From JBBSIN01 sp038232055 (GTDB lineage: Bacteria; Actinomycetota; Actinomycetes; JADGOV01): a stretch of DNA of 46,667 nt. The notes under the pieces are model-generated. The model was given only the letters and a program-made list of their open reading frames with translations. It was not told where the DNA came from and did no database searches. The stretch is taken from contig JBBSIN010000012.1 in the NCBI GenBank assembly GCA_038232055.1, positions 1-46,667 on the forward strand. Direction: 5' to 3'. Made by a program: the position numbers and the translations under genes. Shown here in pieces: positions 27,562 through 35,040 of the stretch. The number at the start of each line of letters is the position of its first letter. The first letter of the stretch is position 1.

Positions 27562-28110
27562 GTGGAGTTCGACGTCACGATCGAGATCCCGAAGGGGCAG
27601 CGCAACAAGTACGAGATGGACCACCACTCCGGGCGGATCCGGCTGGACCGGATGCTGTTCACGGCGACCCGCTACCCGGCCGACTACGGCTACGTCGAGG
27701 ACACCCTCGGTGAGGACGGCGACCCGCTCGACGCGCTCGTGCTCCTGGAGGAGCCGACGTTTCCGGGCTGTCTCATTCTCTGCCGGGCGATCGGCATGTA
27801 TCGGATGAAGGACGAGAAGGGCGGGGACGACAAGGTGCTGTGCGTGCCCGCGGCCGACCCGCGCCTGGAGCACCTTCGCGACATCCGCCACCTGCCGGAG
27901 TTCGAGCGGCTCGAGATCGAGCACTTCTTCACCGTCTACAAGGACCTCGAGCCGGGCAAGTCGGTGGAGGGGGCGACCTGGGTCGGCCGCGACGACGCCG
28001 AGCGCGAGATCGAACGCTCCCGCGACCGGTTGCGCGACGAGGGCGGCGAGGCGGAGCTGCAGTCTGGCAACCCGCACGTCGACGACGCAGCAGGTATCGG
28101 GCAGCCGTGA
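27562..28110 (+). CDS. ppa: Inorganic pyrophosphatase (family I)
   Basis: It hydrolyses pyrophosphate to phosphate. Active-site motifs are EIPKGQRNKYEMD near residue 8, RYPADYGYVEDTL, the metal-binding DGDPLDALVL and KDLEPGK. GTG 27562 has GGGAGG 5 bases upstream. At 182 aa it carries about 15 extra C-terminal residues compared with the mycobacterial enzyme. The stop overlaps the sulfotransferase start (GTGA), so pyrophosphate removal and a PAPS-using enzyme are cotranslated. Confidence 0.96.
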   Translation: MEFDVTIEIPKGQRNKYEMDHHSGRIRLDRMLFTATRYPADYGYVEDTLGEDGDPLDALVLLEEPTFPGCLILCRAIGMYRMKDEKGGDDKVLCVPAADPRLEHLRDIRHLPEFERLEIEHFFTVYKDLEPGKSVEGATWVGRDDAEREIERSRDRLRDEGGEAELQSGNPHVDDAAGIGQP

Positions 28111-28955
28111 GGCCGGACGACTGGCAGCACAAGGCGGTCGCCGGCATCCGCCGAGTGTCACGAGTGCGGGGGCGACTCGACAGCTATCGACACACCGTCC
28201 GGTACGCATGGTCCACGCCGTACGGCGTGGACCGGCTGGTGGCCTCGCCCGTCTTCCTGCTCTGCCCGCCGCGCTCGGGCTCGACGCTGCTGCGGGTGCT
28301 GCTGAACACCCACTCGCAGATCCGTGCGCCACACGAGATGCACCTGCGCACCCTGCGGGTGCGCATCGACCGCAGCTACGCCGACTTGGCTGTCCGTCGG
28401 CTCGGGCTCGACGTCCCGGAGCTCGAGCACTTGCTGTGGGACCGCGTCATGCACCGCGAACTGCAGCGCAGCGGCAAGCGGATCCTCGTCGACAAGACAC
28501 CCGGCAACGGTGCCGTGTGGGAGCGCCTGGCGAAGGCATGGCCCGCCGCCCGCTTCATCTTCCTGATCCGCCACCCCGCGTCGGTCGCGCAGTCGATCGA
28601 GGAGGACAAACCGGACCGGCCCAAAGAGACGCTGTACAGCTACACCCGTGACCTGTGCCGCCCGATCGATGCGGCGCGGAGCGCCCTACCCGGCCTCACG
28701 GTCCGCTACGAGGACCTAGCGGCGGACGCAGCGGACGTCACCCAGGCGGTCTGCCGGTTCCTGGGGGTGGCGTGGGAACCGACCATGCTCGAGTACGGCG
28801 CGCACAAGGACAACAGCGGCTTTCGGGTCGGGATCGGCGACTTCGGCGACAAGATTCGCTCGGGCCGTGTGCAACCGGCCCGGCCGCTCCCCGCGGCGTC
28901 CGAGATCCCCGCCGAGCTGCGGGAGCTGGCCGCGGCATGGGGCTACCTGGCCTGA
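28107..28955 (+). CDS. Sulfotransferase family protein
   Basis: A 282-aa soluble enzyme expected to move sulfate from PAPS to an acceptor. The 5-phosphosulfate loop is CPPRSGSTLLRVLLNTHS (53-70), and the 3-phosphate site is RFIFLIRHPASVAQS. VDKTP is also family-typical. Acceptor unknown. GTG 28107 overlaps the ppa stop. The gene ends 10 bases before a long palindromic element. Confidence 0.9.
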   Translation: MRPDDWQHKAVAGIRRVSRVRGRLDSYRHTVRYAWSTPYGVDRLVASPVFLLCPPRSGSTLLRVLLNTHSQIRAPHEMHLRTLRVRIDRSYADLAVRRLGLDVPELEHLLWDRVMHRELQRSGKRILVDKTPGNGAVWERLAKAWPAARFIFLIRHPASVAQSIEEDKPDRPKETLYSYTRDLCRPIDAARSALPGLTVRYEDLAADAADVTQAVCRFLGVAWEPTMLEYGAHKDNSGFRVGIGDFGDKIRSGRVQPARPLPAASEIPAELRELAAAWGYLA

Positions 28956-28964
28956 GCCCGGGTG

Positions 28965-29051
28965 GATCGTCCGAGTGATCGTCCGAGGAGATCTGCATTG
29001 ACCACCTGCGGAAACAGGGTGGAAGTTCCTCGGAGGATCACTCGGACGATC
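28965..29051 (-). repeat. 87-bp palindromic element, copy 1
   Basis: The 25-base arms 28965-28989 and 29027-29051 are inverted repeats differing at one base, separated by 37 bases. Inside, a second small hairpin can form (CCACCTG against CAGGGTGG with a bulged G). The reverse complement aligns without gaps to 35947-36033, 72 of 87 bases matching. The two copies therefore face each other around about 6.9 kb. Confidence 0.85.
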
Positions 29052-29174
29052 TTCATGGTGGCCCTGAGACCATCAGGAGAGCGTGGAATCGAGATACTCG
29101 CGGCAGCCTCCTCGTCAACCTGGTCCACCGCGCTGCGGCAACCTACCCCGCTGGGGCGCATGGCCGTTTGCCGT

Positions 29175-29186
29175 CGTGACGTCACG
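29175..29186. promoter_or_regulatory. 12-bp perfect palindrome, possible operator
   Basis: CGTGACGTCACG is a perfect palindrome about 100 bases upstream of the SnoaL-pao operon. Its place suits a dimeric repressor site, but no regulator gene is adjacent and the length allows chance. Confidence 0.3.
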
Positions 29187-29220
29187 GGCAGGGCGGTCGG
29201 CGAGCACCCAACAATCCTGT

Positions 29221-29265
29221 TCCGAACGATCGTGTTCGACCGATCCCGTTTCCGACCGATCCCGT
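29221..29265 (+). repeat. Three 15-bp iterons upstream of the SnoaL-pao operon
   Basis: Units TCCGAACGATCGTGT, TCGACCGATCCCGTT and TCCGACCGATCCCGT follow each other with exact 15-base spacing, and a partial fourth (TCCGAC) leads into the ribosome binding site. The first unit also holds CGAAC-N6-GTTCG. Spacing of about 1.5 helical turns is compatible with cooperative protein binding. Confidence 0.55.
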
Positions 29266-29284
29266 TCCGACGAAGGGAACCGCC

Positions 29285-29707
29285 TTGTCCCGCGACCAGA
29301 GCCTCGCCACCCAGGACCGCTTCGGCGCCGAGGTCGTCAACAAGGGTGACATCGACGCCCTCGACGAGCTCGTCGCCGCCGACTTCGTCGACCACGACCC
29401 GGCCCCCGACCAGGGACCAGGTTTGGCCGGCTTCAAGGACTTCTGGACGACCTTCCGGGCCGCCTTTCCGGACCTGAGCGTGGCCGTCGACCACCTGGTG
29501 GCCGACAACGAGAACATCGCGTTGGCCTATCGCGCGACCGGCACCCAGGACGGGCCGTTCATGGGGATCAAGCCCACCGGCAAGGCGATCGACGTACGCG
29601 GCATGCAGATCGCCCGGTTCTCCGACGGCAGGATGGTGGAGCGCTGGGGCAGCTCTGACCAGCTCGCCATCCTGCAGCAGATCGGCGCCGTCCCGCCGAT
29701 GGGCTAG
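29285..29707 (+). CDS. SnoaL-like polyketide cyclase family protein
   Basis: A 140-aa NTF2-fold protein of the ester-cyclase type: VVNKGDIDALDELVAADFVD, then GFKDFWTTFRAAFPDLSVAV, ENIALAYRATGTQDG and GRMVERWGSSDQLAILQQIG. Substrate unknown. The start is TTG at 29285, supported by GAAGGGA 6 bases upstream and by family length. It is the first gene of a plus-strand run leading into the molybdenum enzyme genes 48 bases later. Confidence 0.87.
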   Translation: MSRDQSLATQDRFGAEVVNKGDIDALDELVAADFVDHDPAPDQGPGLAGFKDFWTTFRAAFPDLSVAVDHLVADNENIALAYRATGTQDGPFMGIKPTGKAIDVRGMQIARFSDGRMVERWGSSDQLAILQQIGAVPPMG

Positions 29708-29710
29708 CGC

Positions 29711-29744
29711 CGGGCTAGGTACTGAGACGGGCTAGGTACTGAGA
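29711..29744 (+). repeat. 17-bp perfect tandem duplication
   Basis: CGGGCTAGGTACTGAGA occurs twice head to tail between the SnoaL stop and the paoA start. GGGCTAG also occurs at the SnoaL stop codon itself, so the unit may derive from the gene end. Confidence 0.8.
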
Positions 29745-29755
29745 GGGGCCGGAAG

Positions 29756-30259
29756 GTGAACGTCGACATCGAGCTGCGGGTCAACGGAGTAGTGCGAACG
29801 CTGACCGTCGACACGCGGACCACACTGCTGGACGCGCTACGCGAGCGGCTGGGGCTCACCGGCTCCAAGAAGGGTTGCGACCACGGTCAATGCGGCGCGT
29901 GCACGGTGCTGCTCGACGGGCGACGGGTGAACAGCTGTCTGGCGTTGGCCGTCGCGCACGACGACGCGGACGTCACCACGGTCGAGGGGCTCGCGGACGG
30001 CGGGCAGCTGCATCCGTTGCAACAGTCGTTCATCGACCACGACGCCTTCCAATGCGGCTACTGCACCCCCGGGCAGATCTGTTCGGCGGTCGGGATGCTC
30101 AGCGAGGTCGACGACGGCTGGCCGAGCGCGGTGACCGCCGACCTGACCGCGTCGGTCGCCCTCGACGACGACGAGATCCGGGAAAGGATGAGCGGCAACC
30201 TCTGCCGATGCGCGGCGTACGTCAACATCGTGCCGGCGATCGCGGCGGTGGCGAGGTGA
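29756..30259 (+). CDS. paoA: Aldehyde oxidoreductase iron-sulfur subunit, PaoA/YagT type
   Basis: A 167-aa subunit with two 2Fe-2S clusters. Cluster one uses Cys41, 46, 49 and 61 (GCDHGQCGACTVLLDG, then NSC). Cluster two uses Cys100, 103, 150 and 152 (FQCGYCTPGQ and NLCRCAAY). It passes electrons from the molybdopterin subunit to FAD. No Tat signal is seen, whereas E. coli PaoA has one, so this enzyme is probably cytoplasmic. Start GTG 29756; the stop overlaps the next start by 4 bases. Confidence 0.93.
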   Translation: MNVDIELRVNGVVRTLTVDTRTTLLDALRERLGLTGSKKGCDHGQCGACTVLLDGRRVNSCLALAVAHDDADVTTVEGLADGGQLHPLQQSFIDHDAFQCGYCTPGQICSAVGMLSEVDDGWPSAVTADLTASVALDDDEIRERMSGNLCRCAAYVNIVPAIAAVAR

Positions 30260-31245
30260 ACCCCTTCCGGTACGAGCGCGCCCGTGACGCGGCCAGCGCC
30301 GTCGCGACCCTGGTCGGGAGTCCCAACGCCGCATTCCTCGGCGGCGGGACCAACCTGGTCGACCTGATGAAGTTGGGCGTGGCCACTCCCGACCTGCTCG
30401 TCGATGTCGCCAGACTGCGGTTCGACCGGGTGGAGGCGACCCCGGACGGGGGAGTCCGGATCGGCGCGGCGGTACGCAATAGTGACCTCGCCGCGGACGC
30501 GACGATTCGCGGGCGCTACCCGGTGCTGGCACAGGCGCTGCTCTCCGGCGCGTCCGGGCAACTCCGCAACCTCGCCACCACCGGCGGCAACCTGCTGCAG
30601 CGCACCCGCTGTGTCTACTTTCAGGACGTCTCCACCCCATGCAACAAGCGGGAGCCGGGATCGGGCTGCTCGGCGCGCGAGGGTTACCAGCGCTACATGG
30701 CGATCCTCGGCGCCTCCCCGGCCTGCATCGCGACCCACCCCTCCGACATGGCGGTCGCGCTGGCCGCCCTCGACGCGGTGGTGCGGGTGCAGGGCCCGGA
30801 TGGCGAGCGCGGGATCCCGCTGGCCGAGTTCTACCGGCTGCCGGCCGATGAGCCGCAGCGCGACACCGTGCTCGGCCACGGCGAGCTGATCACGGCAGTT
30901 GACCTTCCCGCGATGCCGTTCGCGGCCCGGTCGCGCTACCGAAAGGTCCGAGATCGGGCCTCCTACGCGTTTGCGCTGATCTCGGTGGCGGCTGCCCTAG
31001 ACGTCGCCGACGGCGACGTGCGCGACGTACGCATCGCGCTGGGCGGTGTCGCGCACGCGCCGTGGCGGGCGCGGCGGGCGGAGGAGGCACTGCGCGGCGC
31101 ACCGGCCACCGAGGCGAGCTTCCGGCGGGCCATCGACGCCGAGCTCTCGGCGGCGCAACCGTTACCTGGCAACGCCTTCAAGGTGCCGCTCGCCCGCAAC
31201 ACCGTCGTCAGTACGCTGCTCGACCTCACCGGAGAGCTCCGATGA
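30256..31245 (+). CDS. paoB: Aldehyde oxidoreductase FAD subunit, PaoB/YagS type
   Basis: A 329-aa FAD-binding subunit (FLGGGTNLVDLMKLG for FAD; ATTGGNLLQRTRC). The four cysteines Cys119, 129, 138 and 157 (TRCVYFQDV, TPCNKREPGSGC, PACIATH) form the extra 4Fe-4S site that marks PaoB-type subunits and is missing from CoxM. GTG 30256 overlaps the paoA stop and the gene end overlaps the paoC start (ATGA), so the three subunits are made together. Confidence 0.93.
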   Translation: MNPFRYERARDAASAVATLVGSPNAAFLGGGTNLVDLMKLGVATPDLLVDVARLRFDRVEATPDGGVRIGAAVRNSDLAADATIRGRYPVLAQALLSGASGQLRNLATTGGNLLQRTRCVYFQDVSTPCNKREPGSGCSAREGYQRYMAILGASPACIATHPSDMAVALAALDAVVRVQGPDGERGIPLAEFYRLPADEPQRDTVLGHGELITAVDLPAMPFAARSRYRKVRDRASYAFALISVAAALDVADGDVRDVRIALGGVAHAPWRARRAEEALRGAPATEASFRRAIDAELSAAQPLPGNAFKVPLARNTVVSTLLDLTGELR

Positions 31246-33347
31246 CCGCTGTGGATACCAGGCTGGTCCCGCGCGCGATCGGCGCCCCGCTCAGTCGGCT
31301 CGACGGTCCGGACAAGGTGACCGGCGCTGCCCGTTACGCCTTCGAGCAGCCGGTGGGCGAACCGGCGTACCTCTATCCCGTGCAGGCCACGATCGCCGCC
31401 GGCCGGATCACGCGGATCGACACCGGCGCGGCCGAGAAGGAGCCGGGCGTGCTCGCCGTGCTCACGCACGAGAACGCACCACGGCTCGCCTCGACCGACG
31501 ACGCGGAGCTGGCCATCCTGCAGTCCGACGCGGTCGCCTACCGCGGCCAGTTCATCGGCGGCGTCGTCGCCGAGACCTCTGAGATCGCTCGCCACGCGGC
31601 CGGCCTGGTGCGGGTGCAGTACGAGGAACACCCGCACGACGTCGACCTGCGCGCCGACCGCGACGACCTCTACAAGCCGGAGAAAGTCAACCCCGGGCTC
31701 GAGACCGACACGGCCGACGGGGACGTCGACGGCGCGTTGGCGTCGGCGGCCGTGACGCTCGACGAGACCTACACGACCGCCATGTACCACAACAACCCGA
31801 TGGAACCGCACACCACGGTGGCTATCTGGGACGAGCAGGGGCTCACCCTCTACGAGTCCACTCAGGGGGTACACGCCCTGCGCAGGTCGGTGGCACCGGT
31901 GCTGGGCCTCGACACCGAACGAGTGCACGTGATCTGCCCGCACGTCGGGGGCGGGTTCGGGTCGAAGGGCTACGGCCACCCGCATGTGATCCTCGCGGCG
32001 ATGGCCGCCAAGCTCACCGGACGGGCGGTGAAACTGGCCCTCACCCGCCAGCAGATGTTCTTCCTGGTCGGCTACCGGACGCCGACGATCCAGCGGGTCC
32101 GGCTCGCCGCCGACCGCGACGGCCAGCTCACCGCGATCGTGCACGACGTCATCGAGCAGACCTCGCGGATCAAGGAGTTCGCCGAGCAGACGGCGGTGTC
32201 GACCCGGAAGATGTACGCCGCGCCGAACCGGCGTACCAGCCACCGGCTGGCCGCGCTCGACGTGCCGGTGCCGACCTGGATGCGGGCGCCCGGAGAGTGC
32301 CCTGGCATGTTCGGGCCCGAGGTCGCCATGGACGAGCTGGCGGTCGCTTGCGGCCTCGACCCGGTCGAGCTACGCATCCGTAACGAGCCGGCGGTCGACC
32401 CGGAGACCGGCCAGCCGTTCTCCAGCCGCAACCTCGTCGCCTGCCTGCGGGAAGGCGCCAGCCGCTTCGGCTGGGCGGACCGCGATCCGGCGCCCGGAAC
32501 CCGCCGAGAGCAGGGCTGGCGGATCGGCACGGGGGTGGCCGCGTCGACGTACCCCGTGCACCGGATCCCCGGATCGAAGGCGACGATCCGGGTCGAGCCG
32601 GGCGGGCGGTACGCCGTACTGATCGGCGCCGCCGACATCGGTACCGGCACCTGGACGACGTTGACGCAGATCGCGGCCGACGCACTCGAGGTTTCGGTCG
32701 ACGACATCGCGCTGCAGATCGGCGACACCGCGCTGCCCATGGCGTCGGTGGCCGGTGGCTCGTCCGGCATCACCTGCTGGGGGTCGGCGATCGTCGACGC
32801 GGCCGGCAAGCTGCGGGCCCGGCTCAGCGACGAGTACGGTGGCTCGGTGCCGGCGTCGGGGCTCGAGGTCACCGGTGAGCTGCCGCCCAACCCGGACGCC
32901 GAGCGCTTCTCGATGCACAGCTTCGGCGCTCAGTTCGCCGAGGTGCGGGTGCACGAGGACACCGGCGAGGTTCGGGTGCCGCGACTGCTGGGCGTGTTCG
33001 GCGTCGGCCGCATCATCAACGCCAAGACTGGGCGGTCTCAGCTGATCGGCGGAATGACCATGGGGCTGTCCATGGCCCTGCACGAGCACAGCGTCATGGA
33101 CCGCAACCTCGGCCAGGTGGCCAACCACGACTTCGCCGAGTACCACATCGCCACGAACGCCGACGTCGGTTCGGTCGAGGCGATCTGGCTCGACGAGGAC
33201 GACCCCTACGTCAACCCGATGGGGTCGAAGGGCATCGGGGAGCTCGGTATCGTGGGCACCGCCGCGGCCGTGGCGAACGCCGCCTACCACGCGACCGGCG
33301 TCCGGGTCCGCGACCTGCCGATCACCCTGGACGCTTTCCTGCGATAG
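31242..33347 (+). CDS. paoC: Aldehyde oxidoreductase molybdopterin subunit, PaoC/YagR type
   Basis: A 701-aa xanthine-oxidase-family catalytic subunit. CPHVGGGFGSKG, RAPGECPGMFGPEVAMDELA, ADIGTGTWTTLTQIAA and the C-terminal GSKGIGELGIVG with the catalytic Glu (about 667) are all present, so the active site looks complete. It should hydroxylate an aldehyde or N-heterocycle with water as oxygen source. No PaoD/XdhC-type cofactor-insertion gene is next to it. Confidence 0.94.
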   Translation: MTAVDTRLVPRAIGAPLSRLDGPDKVTGAARYAFEQPVGEPAYLYPVQATIAAGRITRIDTGAAEKEPGVLAVLTHENAPRLASTDDAELAILQSDAVAYRGQFIGGVVAETSEIARHAAGLVRVQYEEHPHDVDLRADRDDLYKPEKVNPGLETDTADGDVDGALASAAVTLDETYTTAMYHNNPMEPHTTVAIWDEQGLTLYESTQGVHALRRSVAPVLGLDTERVHVICPHVGGGFGSKGYGHPHVILAAMAAKLTGRAVKLALTRQQMFFLVGYRTPTIQRVRLAADRDGQLTAIVHDVIEQTSRIKEFAEQTAVSTRKMYAAPNRRTSHRLAALDVPVPTWMRAPGECPGMFGPEVAMDELAVACGLDPVELRIRNEPAVDPETGQPFSSRNLVACLREGASRFGWADRDPAPGTRREQGWRIGTGVAASTYPVHRIPGSKATIRVEPGGRYAVLIGAADIGTGTWTTLTQIAADALEVSVDDIALQIGDTALPMASVAGGSSGITCWGSAIVDAAGKLRARLSDEYGGSVPASGLEVTGELPPNPDAERFSMHSFGAQFAEVRVHEDTGEVRVPRLLGVFGVGRIINAKTGRSQLIGGMTMGLSMALHEHSVMDRNLGQVANHDFAEYHIATNADVGSVEAIWLDEDDPYVNPMGSKGIGELGIVGTAAAVANAAYHATGVRVRDLPITLDAFLR

Positions 33348-33386
33348 CGCGGTACCGCAGCGCGATACCCGCAACGTGGAGGCTCA

Positions 33387-34574
33387 GTGCCTGGAAGCGA
33401 CCTGCTGCTGCCACAGCGCGCCGTACTCCTCCACATCGGTCCGCACAAGACCGGCACCACGGCCATCCAAGGCGCGTTGCTCCAGGCGCGAAGCGCCCTC
33501 GCCGAGCACGGCGTCGTCTACGCCGGACGTGAACGCCAGCACATGATGGCGGCACTCGCCGTGACCGGTGGCAAGGGCCTCTACGGCGACCCGCAGGCTT
33601 CCATGCCGCACTGGAACCGACTGGTCGAGCAGGTCGCGGCCGCCGAGGACCGGCGCGTCGTCGTGAGCAGCGAGTTCTTCGACGACGCCGATCCGGCAAC
33701 CGCCCGCAGGATCGTCGAGGAGCTGGGCGGTCAACGGGTGCACGTCGTCGTCACGCTGCGCCCGCTTGCCAAGATCCTGCCGTCGGCGTGGCAGCAGTAC
33801 GTGCGCAACAAGCTGCGCCTGTCCTACCAGGACTGGCTCGACGCGATGCTGAACAAGCCGCCGTACGTCGAGCCGACCACGACCTTTTGGCAGCGCCACC
33901 GCCACGACGTGCTGGTGGACCGCTGGGCGACGATCGTCGGCCCGCAGAACCTGACGGTGGTTGTGGTGGACGAGTCCGACCGGCTCGAGCTCATGCGCAC
34001 CTTCGAGCGGCTCCTCGGCGTTCCGCCGGGCCTGCTCGCCCCGGAGCACGGAATGACGAATCGGTCGCTCACCCTCGGCGAGATCGAGCTGGTACGCCAG
34101 CTGAACATCGAGTTCAAGCGTCAGGGCTGGTCCGACGACCTCTACCGGGACGTCGTACGGGAGGGCCTCGTCGCGCACCTGCAGGCGACCCGCTCGCCGG
34201 GACCGGACGAGCCGCAGATCACGACGCCGACGTGGGCGCTCGAACGAGCGGCGGCGATCGGTGCCGCGGCGGCCGAGCGGATCGTGGCGCTCGGCGTACG
34301 CGTCGTCGGCGACATCTCGATCCTGGGCGCCATCCCCGAGACCGCGGTCGGATCGGCCGAGGTCGCACCTATGGAGCCGGTGCTGCCCGTCAACGCGGCC
34401 AGCGACGCCGTCGTCGGAACGATCATGGCAAGCTACTTCCTGGGGCCAGAGCCCTCCACCCTGCTGGGGCGACGGCTGAACACGATTCGGTCGGCCGAAC
34501 TGGCGACCGTCGTCCTCCGCCGCCTGCCCCGGCGCCTGCGCCGCCGGCTCCGACGACCGTCGGCGAACTCTTGA
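33387..34574 (+). CDS. Sulfotransferase-like protein (P-loop, PAPS-binding)
   Basis: A 395-aa protein that begins with a PAPS-loop VLLHIGPHKTGTTAIQGAL (about 13-31), then VVVSSEFFDDAD and VVVTLRPLAKILPSAWQQYV, the latter resembling the 3-phosphate site. The arrangement resembles capsule/LPS-type sulfotransferases. The C-terminal end is strongly basic (RRLPRRLRRRLRR), which may bind membrane or nucleic acid. GTG 33387 has GGAGG 4 bases upstream. It starts 39 bases after paoC and is unlike the first sulfotransferase in sequence. Confidence 0.85.
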   Translation: MPGSDLLLPQRAVLLHIGPHKTGTTAIQGALLQARSALAEHGVVYAGRERQHMMAALAVTGGKGLYGDPQASMPHWNRLVEQVAAAEDRRVVVSSEFFDDADPATARRIVEELGGQRVHVVVTLRPLAKILPSAWQQYVRNKLRLSYQDWLDAMLNKPPYVEPTTTFWQRHRHDVLVDRWATIVGPQNLTVVVVDESDRLELMRTFERLLGVPPGLLAPEHGMTNRSLTLGEIELVRQLNIEFKRQGWSDDLYRDVVREGLVAHLQATRSPGPDEPQITTPTWALERAAAIGAAAAERIVALGVRVVGDISILGAIPETAVGSAEVAPMEPVLPVNAASDAVVGTIMASYFLGPEPSTLLGRRLNTIRSAELATVVLRRLPRRLRRRLRRPSANS

Positions 34575-34605
34575 GCCCGCCCCGGGAAGGGACGACACTG
34601 AGCGG

Positions 34606-34998
34606 GTGCGCAACGTCGTCGAGCTCGCCGCGGTCATGCTGCTGCCGACGCTGCTCGGTTACAGCGTGCTCGCGGTGCCGCGGGTGCTGCGATGGTGGCG
34701 TGCCCGGCATCGTTCGCACCTCCTGGCGATGCAACCGATCGAGCGATTGGCCGAAGACGTACGACGCCTGCACCGGCAACTGGCCGACTATGAGACCCGG
34801 TTGCCGGGACCGGGCAGACGCGTCCGGATCTCGGCCCTGCGCGCGGCCTACGTCGACGCGCTGCACGCCGCGTGTCAGGCGCTGGACGTGCCGCCGCCCC
34901 ATCGCCGGGGCGGGCAGGTGCCGACCTCGGAAATCTTCCGGGTGGAGGCCGCGCTGCGCCTGCGCGGGCTCAACGTCACCACTCCGGTAGCGCGCTGA
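34606..34998 (+). CDS. Small membrane-anchored conserved hypothetical protein
   Basis: A 130-aa protein with one N-terminal span (VELAAVMLLPTLLGYSVLAV, about 5-24), a basic WWRARHR stop-transfer, a helical RLAEDVRRLHRQLADYE segment and a soluble tail. GTG start. No catalytic motif is seen. It lies 31 bases after the second sulfotransferase and 42 bases before the ParB-like gene. The single-span-plus-coil design suits a membrane partner or scaffold, but that is inference. Confidence 0.75.
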   Translation: MRNVVELAAVMLLPTLLGYSVLAVPRVLRWWRARHRSHLLAMQPIERLAEDVRRLHRQLADYETRLPGPGRRVRISALRAAYVDALHAACQALDVPPPHRRGGQVPTSEIFRVEAALRLRGLNVTTPVAR

Positions 34999-35025
34999 CC
35001 GATTCCGCGCCGGCAGCGCCGACGG

Positions 35026-35031
35026 TATATA
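35026..35031 (+). promoter_or_regulatory. Possible -10 element of the ParB-like gene
   Basis: TATATA, set in the palindrome GGTATATACC, is the only AT-rich hexamer near. It ends 9 bases before the GTG at 35041, so a transcript starting about 7 bases after it would be almost leaderless. No ribosome binding site is seen, which fits. No clear -35 is visible. Confidence 0.35.
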
Positions 35032-35040
35032 CCGGGTCCC

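Larger units (their letters stand above)
28956..29284. other. 329-base gap: palindromic element, operator-like palindrome and 15-bp iterons
   Basis: No convincing gene of normal size is seen. The stretch holds an 87-bp palindromic element (28965-29051), a perfect 12-bp palindrome CGTGACGTCACG (29175-29186), and three 15-base iterons (29221-29265) just ahead of the next start. A minus-strand reading frame of 37 codons (28943-29056) lies on the element and is mentioned under findings. Confidence 0.7.

Noticed and set aside
29223..29238. LexA/SOS box (CGAAC...GTTCG)
   Set aside because: The actinobacterial box has 4 bases between GAAC and GTTC; here there are 6. It is better seen as part of the 15-bp iterons.
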